A DNA stretch of 64,000 bases, taken from contig OX465282.1 of assembly GCA_949987705.1 (NCBI GenBank), forward strand, positions 92,120,070 to 92,184,069. The letters run 5' to 3'. Every line of letters starts with the position of its first letter. Position 1 is the first letter of the stretch. This DNA comes from Thereva unica. Lineage: Eukaryota; Arthropoda; Insecta; Diptera; Therevidae. Positions 22,200 through 33,989 of this stretch are shown here, piece after piece. Position numbers and translations under genes: made by a program. Below the pieces are notes generated by a model. The model did no database searches, was not told where the DNA came from, and saw only the letters and a program-made list of their open reading frames with translations.

Positions 22200-23180
22200 G
22201 AGACACGGAGATTCTGCCTCAAGCATCACATTTGGAATCATTTTGAGCTTATTGACATTATTATCCTGCTTGATCAGTGTCCACGTTTCTGATCCATAAA
22301 GAAGAATCGGAACGATCAACGTTCGGTAAAGGCCTAGTTTCGTTTTGATGGTAATATTCGTTTGTTTCCATATGCACTACTTGAGCGAGGCGAATGTTGC
22401 TATTGCCTGGGCGATGCGACTGTGAACTTCGGCCGTCGATGTCACTGTCTGTTCCTACGTTCAATGATCCCAAATATTTGAATATCGAAACTTATTCGAT
22501 TTGGGTTCCATTGAAGGTGAACACTGGCCCTCGATCTCTCCGTTGTGAGCACTTTGGTCTTTTCCGCATTGATTTTTAACCTGTATGACTAGGCCATGCG
22601 AGAAATGTCGTATAAGATGTCCGTTGCTTCGGCATTTATGTCGGCGAACATCAAGTCGGTTACGAAGTTGCTGCATAATCGCGCCGTTCACAACGTTGAA
22701 AAGAAGTGGCAAAGCGTTGTCTCCTTGTCGGACATCCGTTTAAATCGGGAACTCCTCGGATACGAACGGCTTCCAATACGAACGGCTTCCAATACGAACG
22801 CTGCTTGTTGAGCCATCGTACGACGCTCGGAGAAGTTGGGATTTTCAATCGGACGTGTTCGGTTTGCAAGGCTCTCCACAAGCTGCTCCAATCGATGCAA
22901 TCGAAAGCGGATTTGAAATCGATGAAAATGACGACAGTTCGTTTGCCGCAACGAATTCTTTCTTCCATTAGCTGACTGAGTGCGAATATTTTATCAATGC
23001 ATCCACGATGTGGTCTAAATCCCGCTTGGTCTTTCCGGCTCATTTGCTCTCAATGTTTCTGTAGCCTTGATTGTATGATTTTCGTAAATACTTTGCCGAC
23101 GATCGACTTTCTTCAAAATTGGGACATCGATCGCTTTCTTCCACGCCGTCGGGACACGATCCGAATTCATATGTGTGTTA
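22200..23180 (-). mobile_element. RTE-type LINE RT fragment, decayed
   Basis: On the minus strand, 23043 onward reads DQAGFRPHRGCIDKIF and VVIFIDFKSAFDCIDW, the RT finger and first catalytic motif. Later frames carry the downstream region, and 22330-22262 gives LLYGSETWTLIKQD, the conserved C-terminal LYGSETW block. The GVRQG and YADD boxes are scrambled by a local duplication around 22745-22800 (CGAACGGCTTCCAATA twice). It is a different family from the intact RTE at 34624-37903. Confidence 0.7.
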
Positions 23181-26100
23181 TGATTACATGGAGTTGTTGT
23201 GATAAGACAACATCTCCGGCTTTGACCATCTCGACGGTTACATTCTATTGCAATTTTATTTTTCGAAGCTCATGGATTATACTTTTAAACACATTTCGGA
23301 TTATTCAATGTCGTATCAACTCAGTCGACTCTACAGTGGGATTCAGTCCCAATTCCCAATTGATTTCATTCAATTTAGCATATCAATAACCTCTGTCCAA
23401 GTGACTATTTGGTCTACCTTGCTGTTGCGTACCATAAAACCTCCTGTTCATTCATACAAACTATCGACAAGAACGCACCGAGTTTAAGAGGATCCTCTTA
23501 TGGATTCAACATATGACAATTGAATTAGTTCAGTTAAGCACATGTAACATTTTATGTTAAATTATTCATTCACCATCTATTGATTGATGTTACTCTACAT
23601 AAGGCTCTACATTCTGCCTAAAATGAATATCCAAAAGTAACGACCTGAGAAAACCGCCAGAGAATGGAAGCCATTTCATCTCTTGACATGGCCAAAAAAA
23701 TATTGAAGTCTCTTTCAATATTTCCGTTATTACGTTATCAGAATATTCATACATCCAAAACAATTACTCATTCTACTTTTCATCTTGTACTCTAACATAA
23801 AAGGCCCCTTCATATATTTTTTTTTTCAATAAAGTCATCATAAATTTGTATCCAAAGTTATTCAATCATAAGCAAAATCCATACCCACGAAGTGAAACTT
23901 CATACAACGCACCATGAATACGGGAAATAATTTCCTCATCTTTTCTTCATCTAACGACGATATCAAAAATGGAAACTTTCTTTTCGTGTACAAAATGAAA
24001 AAAAAAAAAATACATCCCTAAAACTCTGCTCAGATAAAACTTTTAAATTTTCACGGGTTTCTTGGTAAGAGTTCCCTTAACATTTATACATTTCCATTTC
24101 TGCTGGTTGGTATTAACGCAACCCCTTGAAGCAAGCCACATTTCCTTTGCCAGAATTATCCTTAAAAATGGGTACAAAACTCAAAATTCAAAACCCGTTT
24201 CCTTATCATCAACAACACTATAGCACCGGAGCATTTTTTTTTTTTGGAATAAAACCAACTTTCCACAACTGATTAAGGACTAAGGGCTTGGGGAATATAA
24301 AAAAAAGTTGATCCTTCTAACCATGACTGTTATGCCCGTAACTTTCATAACCACTAAGGTATCAAGATTTCACAACTCTCAGTCCTTTCCTGCTTCAGTT
24401 CCATTACGCATTTTTTCCCTGGTCTCTTATTGCCCAAAAAGTGTGGTTGATGGTGGCGTCGTTCACATTTGGCGAATTCTCATGAAATCTCCATAAAAAG
24501 TTTTCCCGAGCAGCAGCAGCCCCATTTTGAAAGGCCCTGCCTCTCCGCACCGCAAGGATTTTATGTGACTTGAAACTTTTCAATTTTAAGGGATATCTCG
24601 TGTGCCCGGCACCTACGTTTCTGCTACAGCTCAAAGGGATGCTGGGGATATTAAGTACAGGGCAGCATGCAAAATAGAGGTGACACTTTTTACTCCTCGG
24701 TTACGCCCCGTTTCCTTTTCGGGGTGACAATTCATCTCTTTAGCCGGTATTCCCCCTACTCTCATGTCATGTCATGGTCTCCAACTGTCATTTTTATTTC
24801 CAATTTGTGTTAATAATTTATAGCAGTCGTTCAATCCCCACAGATTAAATACAAAGTTTTGGTGCCGCTTTGTTTCTGGCAGATTTCCTGCGGCGCTCCC
24901 TGGCACCACATAGGGTTCAATTTTGTGGCCTGAGGAATTTTATTTCTTATTCATTGAATTGGAATTTTTTCTTTTTAATTTTTCACCACGCTGTAGATGG
25001 GGGCTGCCTGCGGAGTTATCTGAATAGGTTTAGCTTATACACCCCCTGACTGCATAACCTTATAACTTGGGTTAACTTTTTACCTCGCACAAAGCGCTTA
25101 AAGCTCAATCCCACTGCAATATGTCACTCAGTGTCAAAATTTGCACAAAACGCACAATGAAAAGGGGACGAGTATACACTAGGGACTTTCTCCCCCCAAT
25201 TTCTGTGATATCCTGACAGTCGTATTAGCTCCGTGTCAGTTTATTGAATCGATGTTAGCATTATTTGAATGGGTACATACTTCATCACCATTTAATTAGG
25301 GTTCTGCAAAAATTTCTGTGTCAAGCACGTCTTTCCTGAAAGATTGGAAAATTGGATTCAAATTTAATAAAGTGCTTGTCATCGGGCAACGTAACCAAAA
25401 ATGGGTTGTTCTTATGTATGTATTAACTGAGTTAAGTTCTAGAACAAATTTCCTTCTTCCTTTCATACTTCTTAAACTTAAGAAATTGCCACTTTAAAAA
25501 AAAATGAAATAAGGGACCAACCAAGAAGAATTTCCTGTAAGTAAAACGGAACTTTTTAATTAGCCCAATTAATCAGGCTGCCATTCAGATTAAATTTACT
25601 TTAGCATCTCTTCCTCTAGTCTAGTTTTTCGTCTTTGGTAAATTTAAATCTGAAAATAGGATATCCTTCTTGAAGAAATTTCATTGTGGTACTACCAAAG
25701 CAATATATCCTTTATATTGAATTATGCAAAGCATGAGTGATGTCGGGATTCTCTAAAAGATTTACTGAGTGATAATTTCATTCCATACAAACTTATGTGC
25801 TTACTGGGGATGTCGGTCTATTATAATTTGAAATTCTTAAGGGAATTTCTTAACAAGTGCTCCCAGAAATTCTTGCGGCAATAGTTTGTTCAAATACATA
25901 TATTCACCAGAATGTGGGGAAGGGTTTGAATAATTAAAATCTTCTTAAGGAGTTTTGCTTGATAGCTTAATATTTGGACATGTCCAATGCACATTTTGTT
26001 ACCTTCTCCTTGCAGTAGAACATGCATATGTAGATCTCAAACATGCCATCTTAATCGAATGACTTTTTGTAAGAATTGACTTAAAATAATGATTTCGACT

Positions 26101-26186
26101 ACATTTTTGATGTAACCAAATCTCGTAAATGATAAAATTTTAACGAAGAGTCTTTGTAGTATTCAGTTGGAATTTAAAAAATACCT
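23181..26186. other. Phactr intron: no element recognised
   Basis: About 3 kb of AT-rich intron. No coding frame longer than ~80 codons with recognisable content, no inverted-repeat ends, no RNA signature. Confidence 0.45.
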
Positions 26187-26537
26187 GGGCCTGTACTCCC
26201 GAAGACGAAACGAAACGAAAACGAAATCGTTTCGTCAAAATGCTACCTGGGAAGACGATATCGTCTGGTTTTCGTCTAAACAAACGATGACACATTTGTA
26301 ATCGTCTTCGTTCAGACGTTACTTCTTGTTGTATGTCAGAGGTTTTGAGATTAAAATGTATGTTGAAATTGTTAATTATTTTGATAGCTTTAGGTAATTT
26401 ATTTTGCATAATAGGTCAAAAATTACAAACGCAAGGCAGATCGAGATTATCGTCTTCAGGAGTAGGAAATACATTTTCGTCTCGTATCGTTATTTCGTTT
26501 CGTTTCTTTATTGTCTCGTCTCCGGGAGTACAGGCCC
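26187..26537. mobile_element. MITE family G, copy 1 (351 bp)
   Basis: The inverted termini read GGGCCTGTACTCCCGAAGAC at the left and the complement at the right (GTCTCCGGGAGTACAGGCCC), followed by repeated CGAAACGAAACG / CGTTTCGTTTC subterminal runs. The whole element recurs at 52632-52981 with nearly the same length. No coding capacity. A target duplication could not be fixed at either copy, so the superfamily is open. Confidence 0.8.
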
Positions 26538-26567
26538 AGTTTTTTAAATATACAATATATTATCTAA

Positions 26568-27406
26568 AGGTGCCTGTAAACGGGCAACATTTTTCGGCAA
26601 TGTGTGGCCGGAAATTATGGCTAAACAGCATTGCTTAAAATTCAGCATTATTTCCATCAATATGTTCAAACTTGCAATAATATCCATATAGCCTAACGAT
26701 ACTGTCCATATTGCAACTACTCTACTGGCCGGCATGTTGCTTTAGATAGCGCTCCTAGAGCGAAAATATTTAAACTTTGTCGGATATTTAATAATTATTT
26801 CCAAATTTAGGAGTATGTGGTATGCCCTAAAGATGGCAATGTTGAGGCCGGTGAAGGGGTGTACTTTGTCAGGGTTCAGCATGCATGAGCCCACAACATC
26901 CGGCGAACTAAGTCGCACTTAAATACCAGCAGAGTTCGAGGAGATCCGCTTGACTGAGACCATCTCGTCTCCCAGAAATATGTTGCATTTTTTCTTCAAT
27001 TTATAATTGAGCAATTATTACAGTTCGACATCGTTAATGATTATAACGTGATAAGCTCGTCATCCTTTATCCTTAAGACCCTAGAACACATGTTAATTAT
27101 GTACCTTATAAATTCTGTATCAGTGCACGCATATTGTGGAGGAAAATCTATTGGCGCTGTACCAGATGAAGTAGGGCTTTCAACAAGCCCGCATGGGATA
27201 CACAATGGTATTGGCTAGTTGATCTTCCGTATTTTTGGAACTCTGATATTCAACAACAGCTGTATTTTTCAACCATAGGAATCATGTCTGACTACAAGTT
27301 GCTCAATAATAGTATCGGTCATACCTTTTCAAAAATATTGCCGGGCCATCTCTTTCAGAAATATTACCGACAATGTGCATTTTTTGTGACTCGTTTACAG
27401 GCACCT
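26568..27406. mobile_element. Harbinger-type inverted-repeat element (839 bp, TSD TAA)
   Basis: Both ends start AGGTGCCTGTAAACG, and the similarity continues weakly through the CAATGTG block. TAA flanks it on both sides (26565-26567, 27407-27409). The first bases and target size agree with the element at 12797-13690, but the interiors differ. Internal copies of CAATATTTTTG / GGCCGG-like motifs occur near both ends. No open frame of note. Confidence 0.75.
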
Positions 27407-27482
27407 TAAAGAAATGCTTCAGATATTTTTGCAATCTTCCAAGTAAGAATATTTTTACAATCTAAACTGTTTCTAAATGATC

Positions 27483-28451
27483 TATATGGGCAAAAACGCG
27501 GAAAAAGGCATATGCGTGTCCGGAGCCGATGACCGTTTTAGAGTCGGAAATGAGTACCCCAAAAAAATGCTTTCGGTGGATACCGACCTAGACAACATTT
27601 TTCCACAAAAAAATGGCCATCCAGCCAGCCATAAAGCCCGGCAGGCCCCAGAAACTGTGCAAAATGTCCCCTCCGTGGCATGTCCCAACTACAAAAATCC
27701 AGATTTATTGCGCATATTAAATGGACCAACTTGAGCGATTCGGGATAGGACGTTCACGAATGGTTTTTGGGGCCTAAAACTTTGATTTTTTCTCTTTTAT
27801 CGCAAACCGGAACGCCAGAATACAGAACTTACACGTATTCGAATTTTGTCCGAAATTTTCCGTTAAAATTGCGAACCGCAGTACCGCTAGAGCCTGGATG
27901 CGTTCGAATGTTCTGTTGTGGCTCCCTCTGCACGGGGGATGTTTCATGAACCTGCAACAATTCGAAAACCCATTCGGCGCGTTCGATTTGAATCCCTAAC
28001 TCTAAAATTCGCTTGCTCTAAAATTCAAAGTGCAAACGCATATTCAAACAAGTCCCCACCGTGGCAGTCGCGGTTTCAACTTCAAACCGAAAAAAACGCG
28101 TCAGAAGTGGAAAGTTCAAGTTGTTCTAAGAAGCTGTGGTCACCGGTAAGCGGAAATTCACTCAGGATTCTTCCTGAACTCAGAAAAGCGATTTTAAGTC
28201 AAATAGTCCCCTCCGTGGCGGTCCCCTCCGTGGCAGCTTTTTCTTTAAATCTTCAATAAAGATAGAAATTCTGAGAAAATTTCCCCAAGAAAGTTCCAAA
28301 ATGGGTCGTACAGCCTTGTAACCCCTGTAGCAGAAACGGGCTTGTTTTGGGGCCATATGGGGGAGAACCCACAAGAAACTCGGTCGGTAAACATTTTTTT
28401 TGGTGGGTTTTGAATGTGCAAATATGCCTTTTTTCGCGTTTTTGCCCATAT
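27483..28451. mobile_element. Inverted-repeat element with repeated 14-mer (~969 bp)
   Basis: The ends read TATATGGGCAAAAACGCG with GAAAAAGGCATAT following, and the complement at the right (28424-28451). The flanks are AT dinucleotide-rich, so the target duplication (TA, TAT or ATAT) cannot be settled. Inside, GTCCCCTCCGTGGC occurs exactly at 27666, 28206 and 28221 and with one change at 28052. No transposase frame was recognised. Confidence 0.7.
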
Positions 28452-29114
28452 ATATAAATCGAAAAATCGGAAATCGTAGAGAAGATGGTAAAATACGATA
28501 GATGAATCAGAAGGTCTTAGTAATATTATGCTGATTGGCCATAGAATTCTACTCGAAGTCTACTAATGGAACTATTTTCCGCAGTCTGTATTTCTCAACT
28601 CGTACAATATTCTTGGGTTCAAAGGTATGTTTTATCGTTGTCTGCTACGTATAAAGTCCAGGAACCAAGGGTTTTAACCCGACACTAAAACCAATAGGAA
28701 TGATTTTTGGCACACGAGCAGTTTTTGAAGAGTACCTTAAGAAAATAATTGTTCTGCACGCGAACAGCTGGGAAAGTGAGGAAAATTCTCGGGAAAACTC
28801 GGAAAATTGATATTCCATCAATAACGTGGAAGTGGTTGAAAATTTCGATAATTTATAAGAACAACTTGTAGATCGTGAAAATCTATAAAAAAAAATCTTT
28901 ACATATTTTTTCGAAAATTGCTTCCTATGGAAGATATAAGCTATAATTGATATATTCAGATTTCCGCGCGAATAGCTCGGGATATCATAAAATTTACATT
29001 GACGCTCTACTAAAATCTTTATAAGTCCCTTGTTCTGGATCGAAAATTCACAAACTAAACGGTTAAAGATTCAGTAGGTCACATTTTAACAAATCAGATA
29101 TAACATTCATTCCC
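28452..29114. other. Phactr intron: no element recognised
   Basis: AT-rich sequence with no recognisable frame or repeat ends. Confidence 0.4.
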
Positions 29115-29214
29115 AATTTATCTTGGGCCTAATTGAATCAAGTTTTTCTCTACCTGTTGGTTTTTAGTTCGCTCATTACAGAAAAACTCCATTCTATTAG
29201 GCCCAAGATAAATT
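29115..29214. repeat. 19-bp perfect inverted repeat (100-bp span)
   Basis: AATTTATCTTGGGCCTAAT at 29115-29133 is exactly complementary to 29196-29214, with a 62-base loop. The right arm abuts the LINE relic on the minus strand. Confidence 0.85.
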
Positions 29215-29885
29215 AACGCATGCGGCTCGCTTAGGCTCGAGGCCAACGCTTTCTGCAGAAGCTGGAGGAAAGTGTACAACACCTTCTTTATCACTGCCCA
29301 GCCCTAAGCAGAACGAAACTAACCACTTTTGGTTAAGCCTTCTAAGCTCCCTTGCGACAATCTCGAAGATTGGAACCCCGCAACTAAAAAGATTCATTGC
29401 CTCTTCTTTTTCTTCTTTGATGGCTCTACAGCCCAATTCGAGCCTTGGCCTCCATCATACATCTTTGTGGTCCGCTTATTGCCTCCAGTTTCTTGTGCTG
29501 AGCAGTTTTGCTGCATCGGCATTAACCCTGACCGTGGTCTGCCAACTTGTCTTTAATCATCTGGTAGTAGATACAGGGCTTTTTTTGGTATTCTTGAGTC
29601 ACCCATTCTTTGGACATGACCGGCCCAACGTAAACGCAAGTAGCTTGACATAGGTCGAAAGTTTACACTCTTTGTATAAGTCGAACAATTCGTGATTGTA
29701 GCGTATTCTCCATGCATTGTCTTCATTGATTGGGCCGAATATCCTTCGGAGAACCTTCCTCTCAAATATATCCATCTTATCGGAGATTTGTTGTCTTTTA
29801 AGGATCGTATGGCGTATTCTTCCAGAGTGGGTACATTTGATTCCCTGAGGTTTTCGTTATGTTGTAGATGACCGTCACTTTTACA
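29215..29885 (-). mobile_element. LINE C-terminal fragment (RTE-like)
   Basis: The minus-strand frames give LRLRWAGHVQRMGDSRIPKK (29640-29585), the signature end block of this group of endonuclease/RT LINEs, preceded by a decayed RKIFGPINEDNAWRIRYNHE-like stretch (29760-29690) and followed by a basic tail. Only the extreme C-terminus and 3' region survive. Confidence 0.65.
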
Positions 29886-29975
29886 ACTAAGTGGGAGGAT
29901 TCTGCGTTGACTGCTACCTTTTTCATGGAAATAAGTTATAGGATTTCAAAAATACAGGATAAGTAAAACTCGAAC
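29886..29975 (+). repeat. Dispersed repeat E, short relic
   Basis: GTGGGAGGATTCTGCGTTGACTGC-like sequence and TTCAAAAATACAGGATAA parallel the repeat E copies at 8570-8905 and 62160-62405. Confidence 0.4.
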
Positions 29976-30239
29976 ATAAAAAGTCCTAGCGGCTAAACGG
30001 TTACGATACGATTTTCCCATACGATTTTTTATTCATCTAACCAAAATCTATCAACAGCCGGCAGATTTTTAAACTTAACTAATACACCATATACCTGCAT
30101 CTCAATTTAACCCTCTAGCTGTAGGTATCCGAATATCATATTCGGCACTGACAAAATATCTGTACTTCTAAAGGCCCCATATCTCAAATAGCTTAGCGCT
30201 TAGGGCCTTGTGAAGACTAAATCCGACACTGTCCACACC

Positions 30240-31210
30240 TAGCGGTTAGTGCATCTTCTTTGGTGTTTAGGCCCTTTATCTACTACTATCGTTTATCCGA
30301 CTTATTACTCTACTGCTACTACTGGTACTGCGGCCATTAATTTGGCCTATTGTACTACAACCCCTATATCTCATATTTGCAGGCCAGACCGCTTGAACAC
30401 GCTTAGCAGTCTGCCTAGTGGCTTGTCGCTTATACTTGAGCGTTGGACCAGGGACTCCTCGAACAAAGAAACCCTGCTCCTCGCTATTGCGGGGCACTCA
30501 CAAAGAACGTGGAGGGCAGACTAATCCTCTTCCAGGCAAAGCCTACATGTGGGGTCCTCCGCCCTTCCTATCCTCCATAAGTGGTAATTTAGGGCACAGT
30601 GTCCGGTAATGAAGCAAGTGTCCTGATATCATACCTACTGCTCCCTTGGCCGTCTTAAGGGACGGCACAGGCAAAAACCGCTTAGAGTTGGCCAGTCTAG
30701 GCGCGGAGGTCCAGCATTCAGTATGTTTCATCAAAGTCCGATCGGCCCGGGCCTTTTGCAGTAAGCTGGACGGTGCCCAATAGCCGGCTCTGGACCGATA
30801 AATGCAATATCAGAGCCCTGATTAGCCAGGGCATCCGCACTTTCGTTGCCTTTAAAGCCCCGGTGACCCGGGACCCAGACAAGGGTAACTTGATTGAGAA
30901 CGCCCAACTCATCAAGAGCACGTTGGGAGTCCCAAACTAATTTCGACTTGGTCCTACGGGACGTTATCGCTCTAATTGCCGCTTGGCTATCAGAGAAGAT
31001 AAAAATCCGTTTATTTTGGTAGGCCCTTCTTAAGTTCTCGTGAGTGCATGCCAGAATAGCGTACACCAGATTCCGGCGCCCACACCGGTCTCTATTTTAG
31101 AGCCATCCGTGTACCATACTAGTCCGCTCGGCAATACTTTAGGAAAAGTCCAGGTTAGCCTATCCTGTATGCACAGAAGGTTGCTCAAATTTTGAGATTC
31201 TAAAGGGCAT
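30240..31210 (-). mobile_element. LINE RNase H and zinc-knuckle relic
   Basis: The minus-strand frame 31066-30731 carries IFIFSDSQAAIRAI, LVWVPGHRGFKGNESADALA, the RNase H motifs of I/R1/Jockey-type LINEs. After frame changes come HCALNYHLWRIGRAEDPTC, CRLCLEE and HVLCECPAIARSR, the Cys/His block that follows RNase H in these elements. The upstream RT is absent. Confidence 0.8.
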
Positions 31211-31690
31211 GTAGTCCGATAGCATCCCCGCTTCCCCGCTTTTTAGTTTGTAGACTACTTAAAAATAACAAGACAGTGGACCAATTTCAAAAAATCCTAA
31301 TATAAATGAATATAAAAAATATCGCACAACTGTTATTTTTTGTAATTTCTTAATTTAAGTTCAGAAAAATCTACGAAACTAGTTTTTAAATTTCAATCAA
31401 GTTTTATTTGGTTATTATTATAATTATTTTCAAAACTATGCACCCCTCACATGTAGTTATTATATAAAAAAAATCACCCACGCATGATTAAAAAAATATG
31501 CTGCATAAATCTTGCAATTTAAAAAAAACAACTTCCTAATTGTATTAATTTTGCATGAACTATTCAAGAAGCTTCTACCCATAGGTGGTCATAGCATAGC
31601 TCTAAGGACGGTATTGCTAAACAAATTCCTTTGAATATATTCTATAAAAAAATACCTAAATTTATCCATTGTTTTCTTTTATTTCAATAG
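31211..31690. other. Phactr intron, right end
   Basis: AT-rich with a pyrimidine-rich end (TTTTCTTTTATTTCAATAG) forming the acceptor of the next exon. Confidence 0.5.
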
Positions 31691-32037
31691 CAGTCGACCG
31701 ATGCGTTTTGGCATCGGTTTACCATGTACCCTAGAAAACAAGGAAAATGCCAGACCATATGTGATACGTGAAGACAATGATAGTGACCAGAGTGATGGGC
31801 CAATACTTTATCGAGAAGATGATAATGATCGGCAGGCAAAGATAGCTAGAAAGGAAAGTCTATCCTTAAAATTGCAACTACGACCCGATCGGCAGGACCT
31901 AATTAATCGAAACATTCTCCACCAACAGTCAGACAACGAAATAAAGGAATCAAAGGAAGCAATCGGTGCAAGATTAATACGCCGACTATCGATGCGGCCA
32001 ACAGCCGAAGAGCTAGTGGAGAGGAATATTCTGAAAA
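31691..32037 (+). CDS. Phactr exon: RPEL motifs 1 and 2 of the C-terminal cluster
   Basis: It begins after a tandem TAGCAG acceptor (31688-31693), completes an Asn codon and reads SRPMRFGIGLP, KENARPYVIRED and an acidic stretch. Two RPEL motifs follow. The first is LSLKLQLRPDRQDLINRNIL, with Asp where the consensus has Glu. The second is RRLSMRPTAEELVERNIL, which fits the consensus. RPEL motifs bind monomeric G-actin and, in Phactr proteins, compete with PP1 binding. The donor GTAAGT at 32038 leaves one base of a Thr codon. The next intron is only 63 bp. Confidence 0.92.
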
Positions 32038-32100
32038 GTAAGTATTTAAAGAATTTTTTTTAATTATACAACGTTTAATGTCCGTTTTCGATTGGAGTAG

Positions 32101-32377
32101 CACAATCACCCGCCGAAGAGAAGAAACAGAAGGAGGAGAAGAAGCGCTACCTGCTGCGGAAGCTAAGCTTTCGTCCAACGGTGGAGGAGCTCAAAGAAAA
32201 GAAAATCATTCGATTCAACGATTATATCGAGGTAACACAGGCCCACGATTATGATCGACGAGCCGATAAGCCATGGACAAGACTGACTCCTAAAGATAAG
32301 GCTGCTATCCGTAAAGAATTGAACGAGTTCAAAAGCTCAGAGATGGCAGTGCACGAGGGTAGTCGGCATCTAACAAG
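32101..32377 (+). CDS. Phactr exon: third RPEL motif and PP1-binding segment
   Basis: It opens [17 protein letters not shown], then the third [20 protein letters not shown]. This is followed directly by IIRF (RVxF-like PP1 docking), NDYIEV (the Phi-Phi element), [10 protein letters not shown] (the R and W contacts) and [32 protein letters not shown]. This order is the known Phactr/PP1 binding string, so the segment should recruit the catalytic PP1 subunit and be masked by G-actin. The donor GTTAGT at 32378 leaves AG of the Arg codon that the last exon completes. Confidence 0.95.
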
Positions 32378-33989
32378 GTTAGTATTTCCTGTTAAAATAT
32401 TATACCCATACAGACTTTCCGATTTAAATTTTTAATTCCTCACCCAAATTCACTGCGGTTGTTTCCTTTTGTTTGAGCTGCTGTGAGAAATCTGTGAGCC
32501 CTGGAACCGAGAGAGAGTAATGAGGAATTTAAAATGCAACGCAAATATTTGTTCATTCATAACTACTCTGACGTAGCTCGGAATGCCTATTTGTGAAGTT
32601 CCGTGGGATGGCTGCTCTTCGGTCAAATGTTTACCTTGTGTTTGGCCCCTGCTATTCAATGGCAATGACAAAGGAGCTCAACCTCGATTCTGAAGATGTA
32701 AACTACTGAAAACCCCATTAAATTTAAATTTATTATGAGACTTTGACCTTTCTGGAAACGTTATCCTGGGGGCACATCCTGCCTCGCGCGTACTAAGTGG
32801 AGACATTAAAGACTCATTTTGAACGATACCGATGGTAACTTTTCCTGAAATCTGGCAGGGAAAGATTTAAATTTAAGTGAAGAAAGCTGTTGGCCTATAG
32901 TTTGACAGTGACAGCAACTTCCTCTCCTTCAAGTTCCGTTATACTATACCGAAATATTAATATTGAAGTAAAAAAGAAAATCTGCTTTAAGCTTCTGTCA
33001 TGTCACAATTCCTAAAGGAAGGAAAAATTTAAAATAAGCCTCACTTATATGCCTTGAGGGCGCAGAGCTTCAAAAAGACTCTCATGTAAAAGCTGACCAG
33101 TTCCTCATTCCTTGCCTCAACGCGCCCGTCCACCTACTTATGTGTCCTTGAATGGTCCGTCTTCAAAAAAGTAAATGATCTGGCTAAAAGACAACCGTTT
33201 TCAAAGGACGTTGCCCTGCACCCTACTTTATGCAAATTTTACGGTCGACCTTTAACCGATTTCTTTTTCTTTTTCGTCTATTTTAAAATATTACCTTCAG
33301 GGTTTGTTGATTTTTACATTTGTGCTAAAGTCAGTAGATTATGGTTACTCCCACATAAATAACTTTTAAGCACACAGAAAAATGAGCTCCTTTCGACCTT
33401 GATGTTGGAAATTTTAGGACCTTTTAGAAGCAGGCCTGGTTTTGACATTTATTTGATACTAATGAATTTATTTATGTTTTTTATAGGCGAAAAGTTTTTG
33501 TACCTTTTTTATGTTAACCGAAGGACATTCTTGAGGGTTTAATAAGAATATTTTTTTAATATTTATGTTATATGGTATAAATATAAGTTTTAGGTGCCCA
33601 AGGCTGCCCATATTTGTAGCTATTCAATGTGATTTATTTTTAGATTTTATTAGAAATACATTTCTTATTTCTTTTGGAGAGATCAAGTATCTTGAAATAA
33701 TGCTAATTGAAATCTGTTAAAATTTTAAATTGTTATCGTTGAAATTATTTGTAGTAATTGAATGGGCGACTCCGGTTTAATCTTTAATGAATGAAAGGAA
33801 TATGCAAAAATATTTGAAAACATTTTCAAACTTCCACCTTGAAGCTTCTACAACATCTTCAATTATTTCTATAATTAGCAATCTTTCAATTCAAGTTTTT
33901 GTCGACTTAAAGTACTATGAATTCTGCTAAGTATAAGGTTGTAGCACAGTTTTCATTGTATATTTCTTATTAATCAACTATTGCTACGT
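32378..33989. other. Phactr last intron, left part: no element recognised
   Basis: AT-rich intron sequence. The frame of the previous exon stays open for 19 more codons into the intron, to the TAA at 32433. Confidence 0.45.

Noticed and set aside
26565..26567. Target duplication for the MITE at 26187-26537
   Set aside because: The flanks CCT and AGT do not match at this copy, and the second copy (52632-52981) also lacks matching flanks. The TAA here belongs to the next element.
31241..31690. A further Phactr exon between 18714 and 31691
   Set aside because: No segment with acceptor, donor and family-like sequence was seen. The frame already joins 18714 to 31691 in phase.
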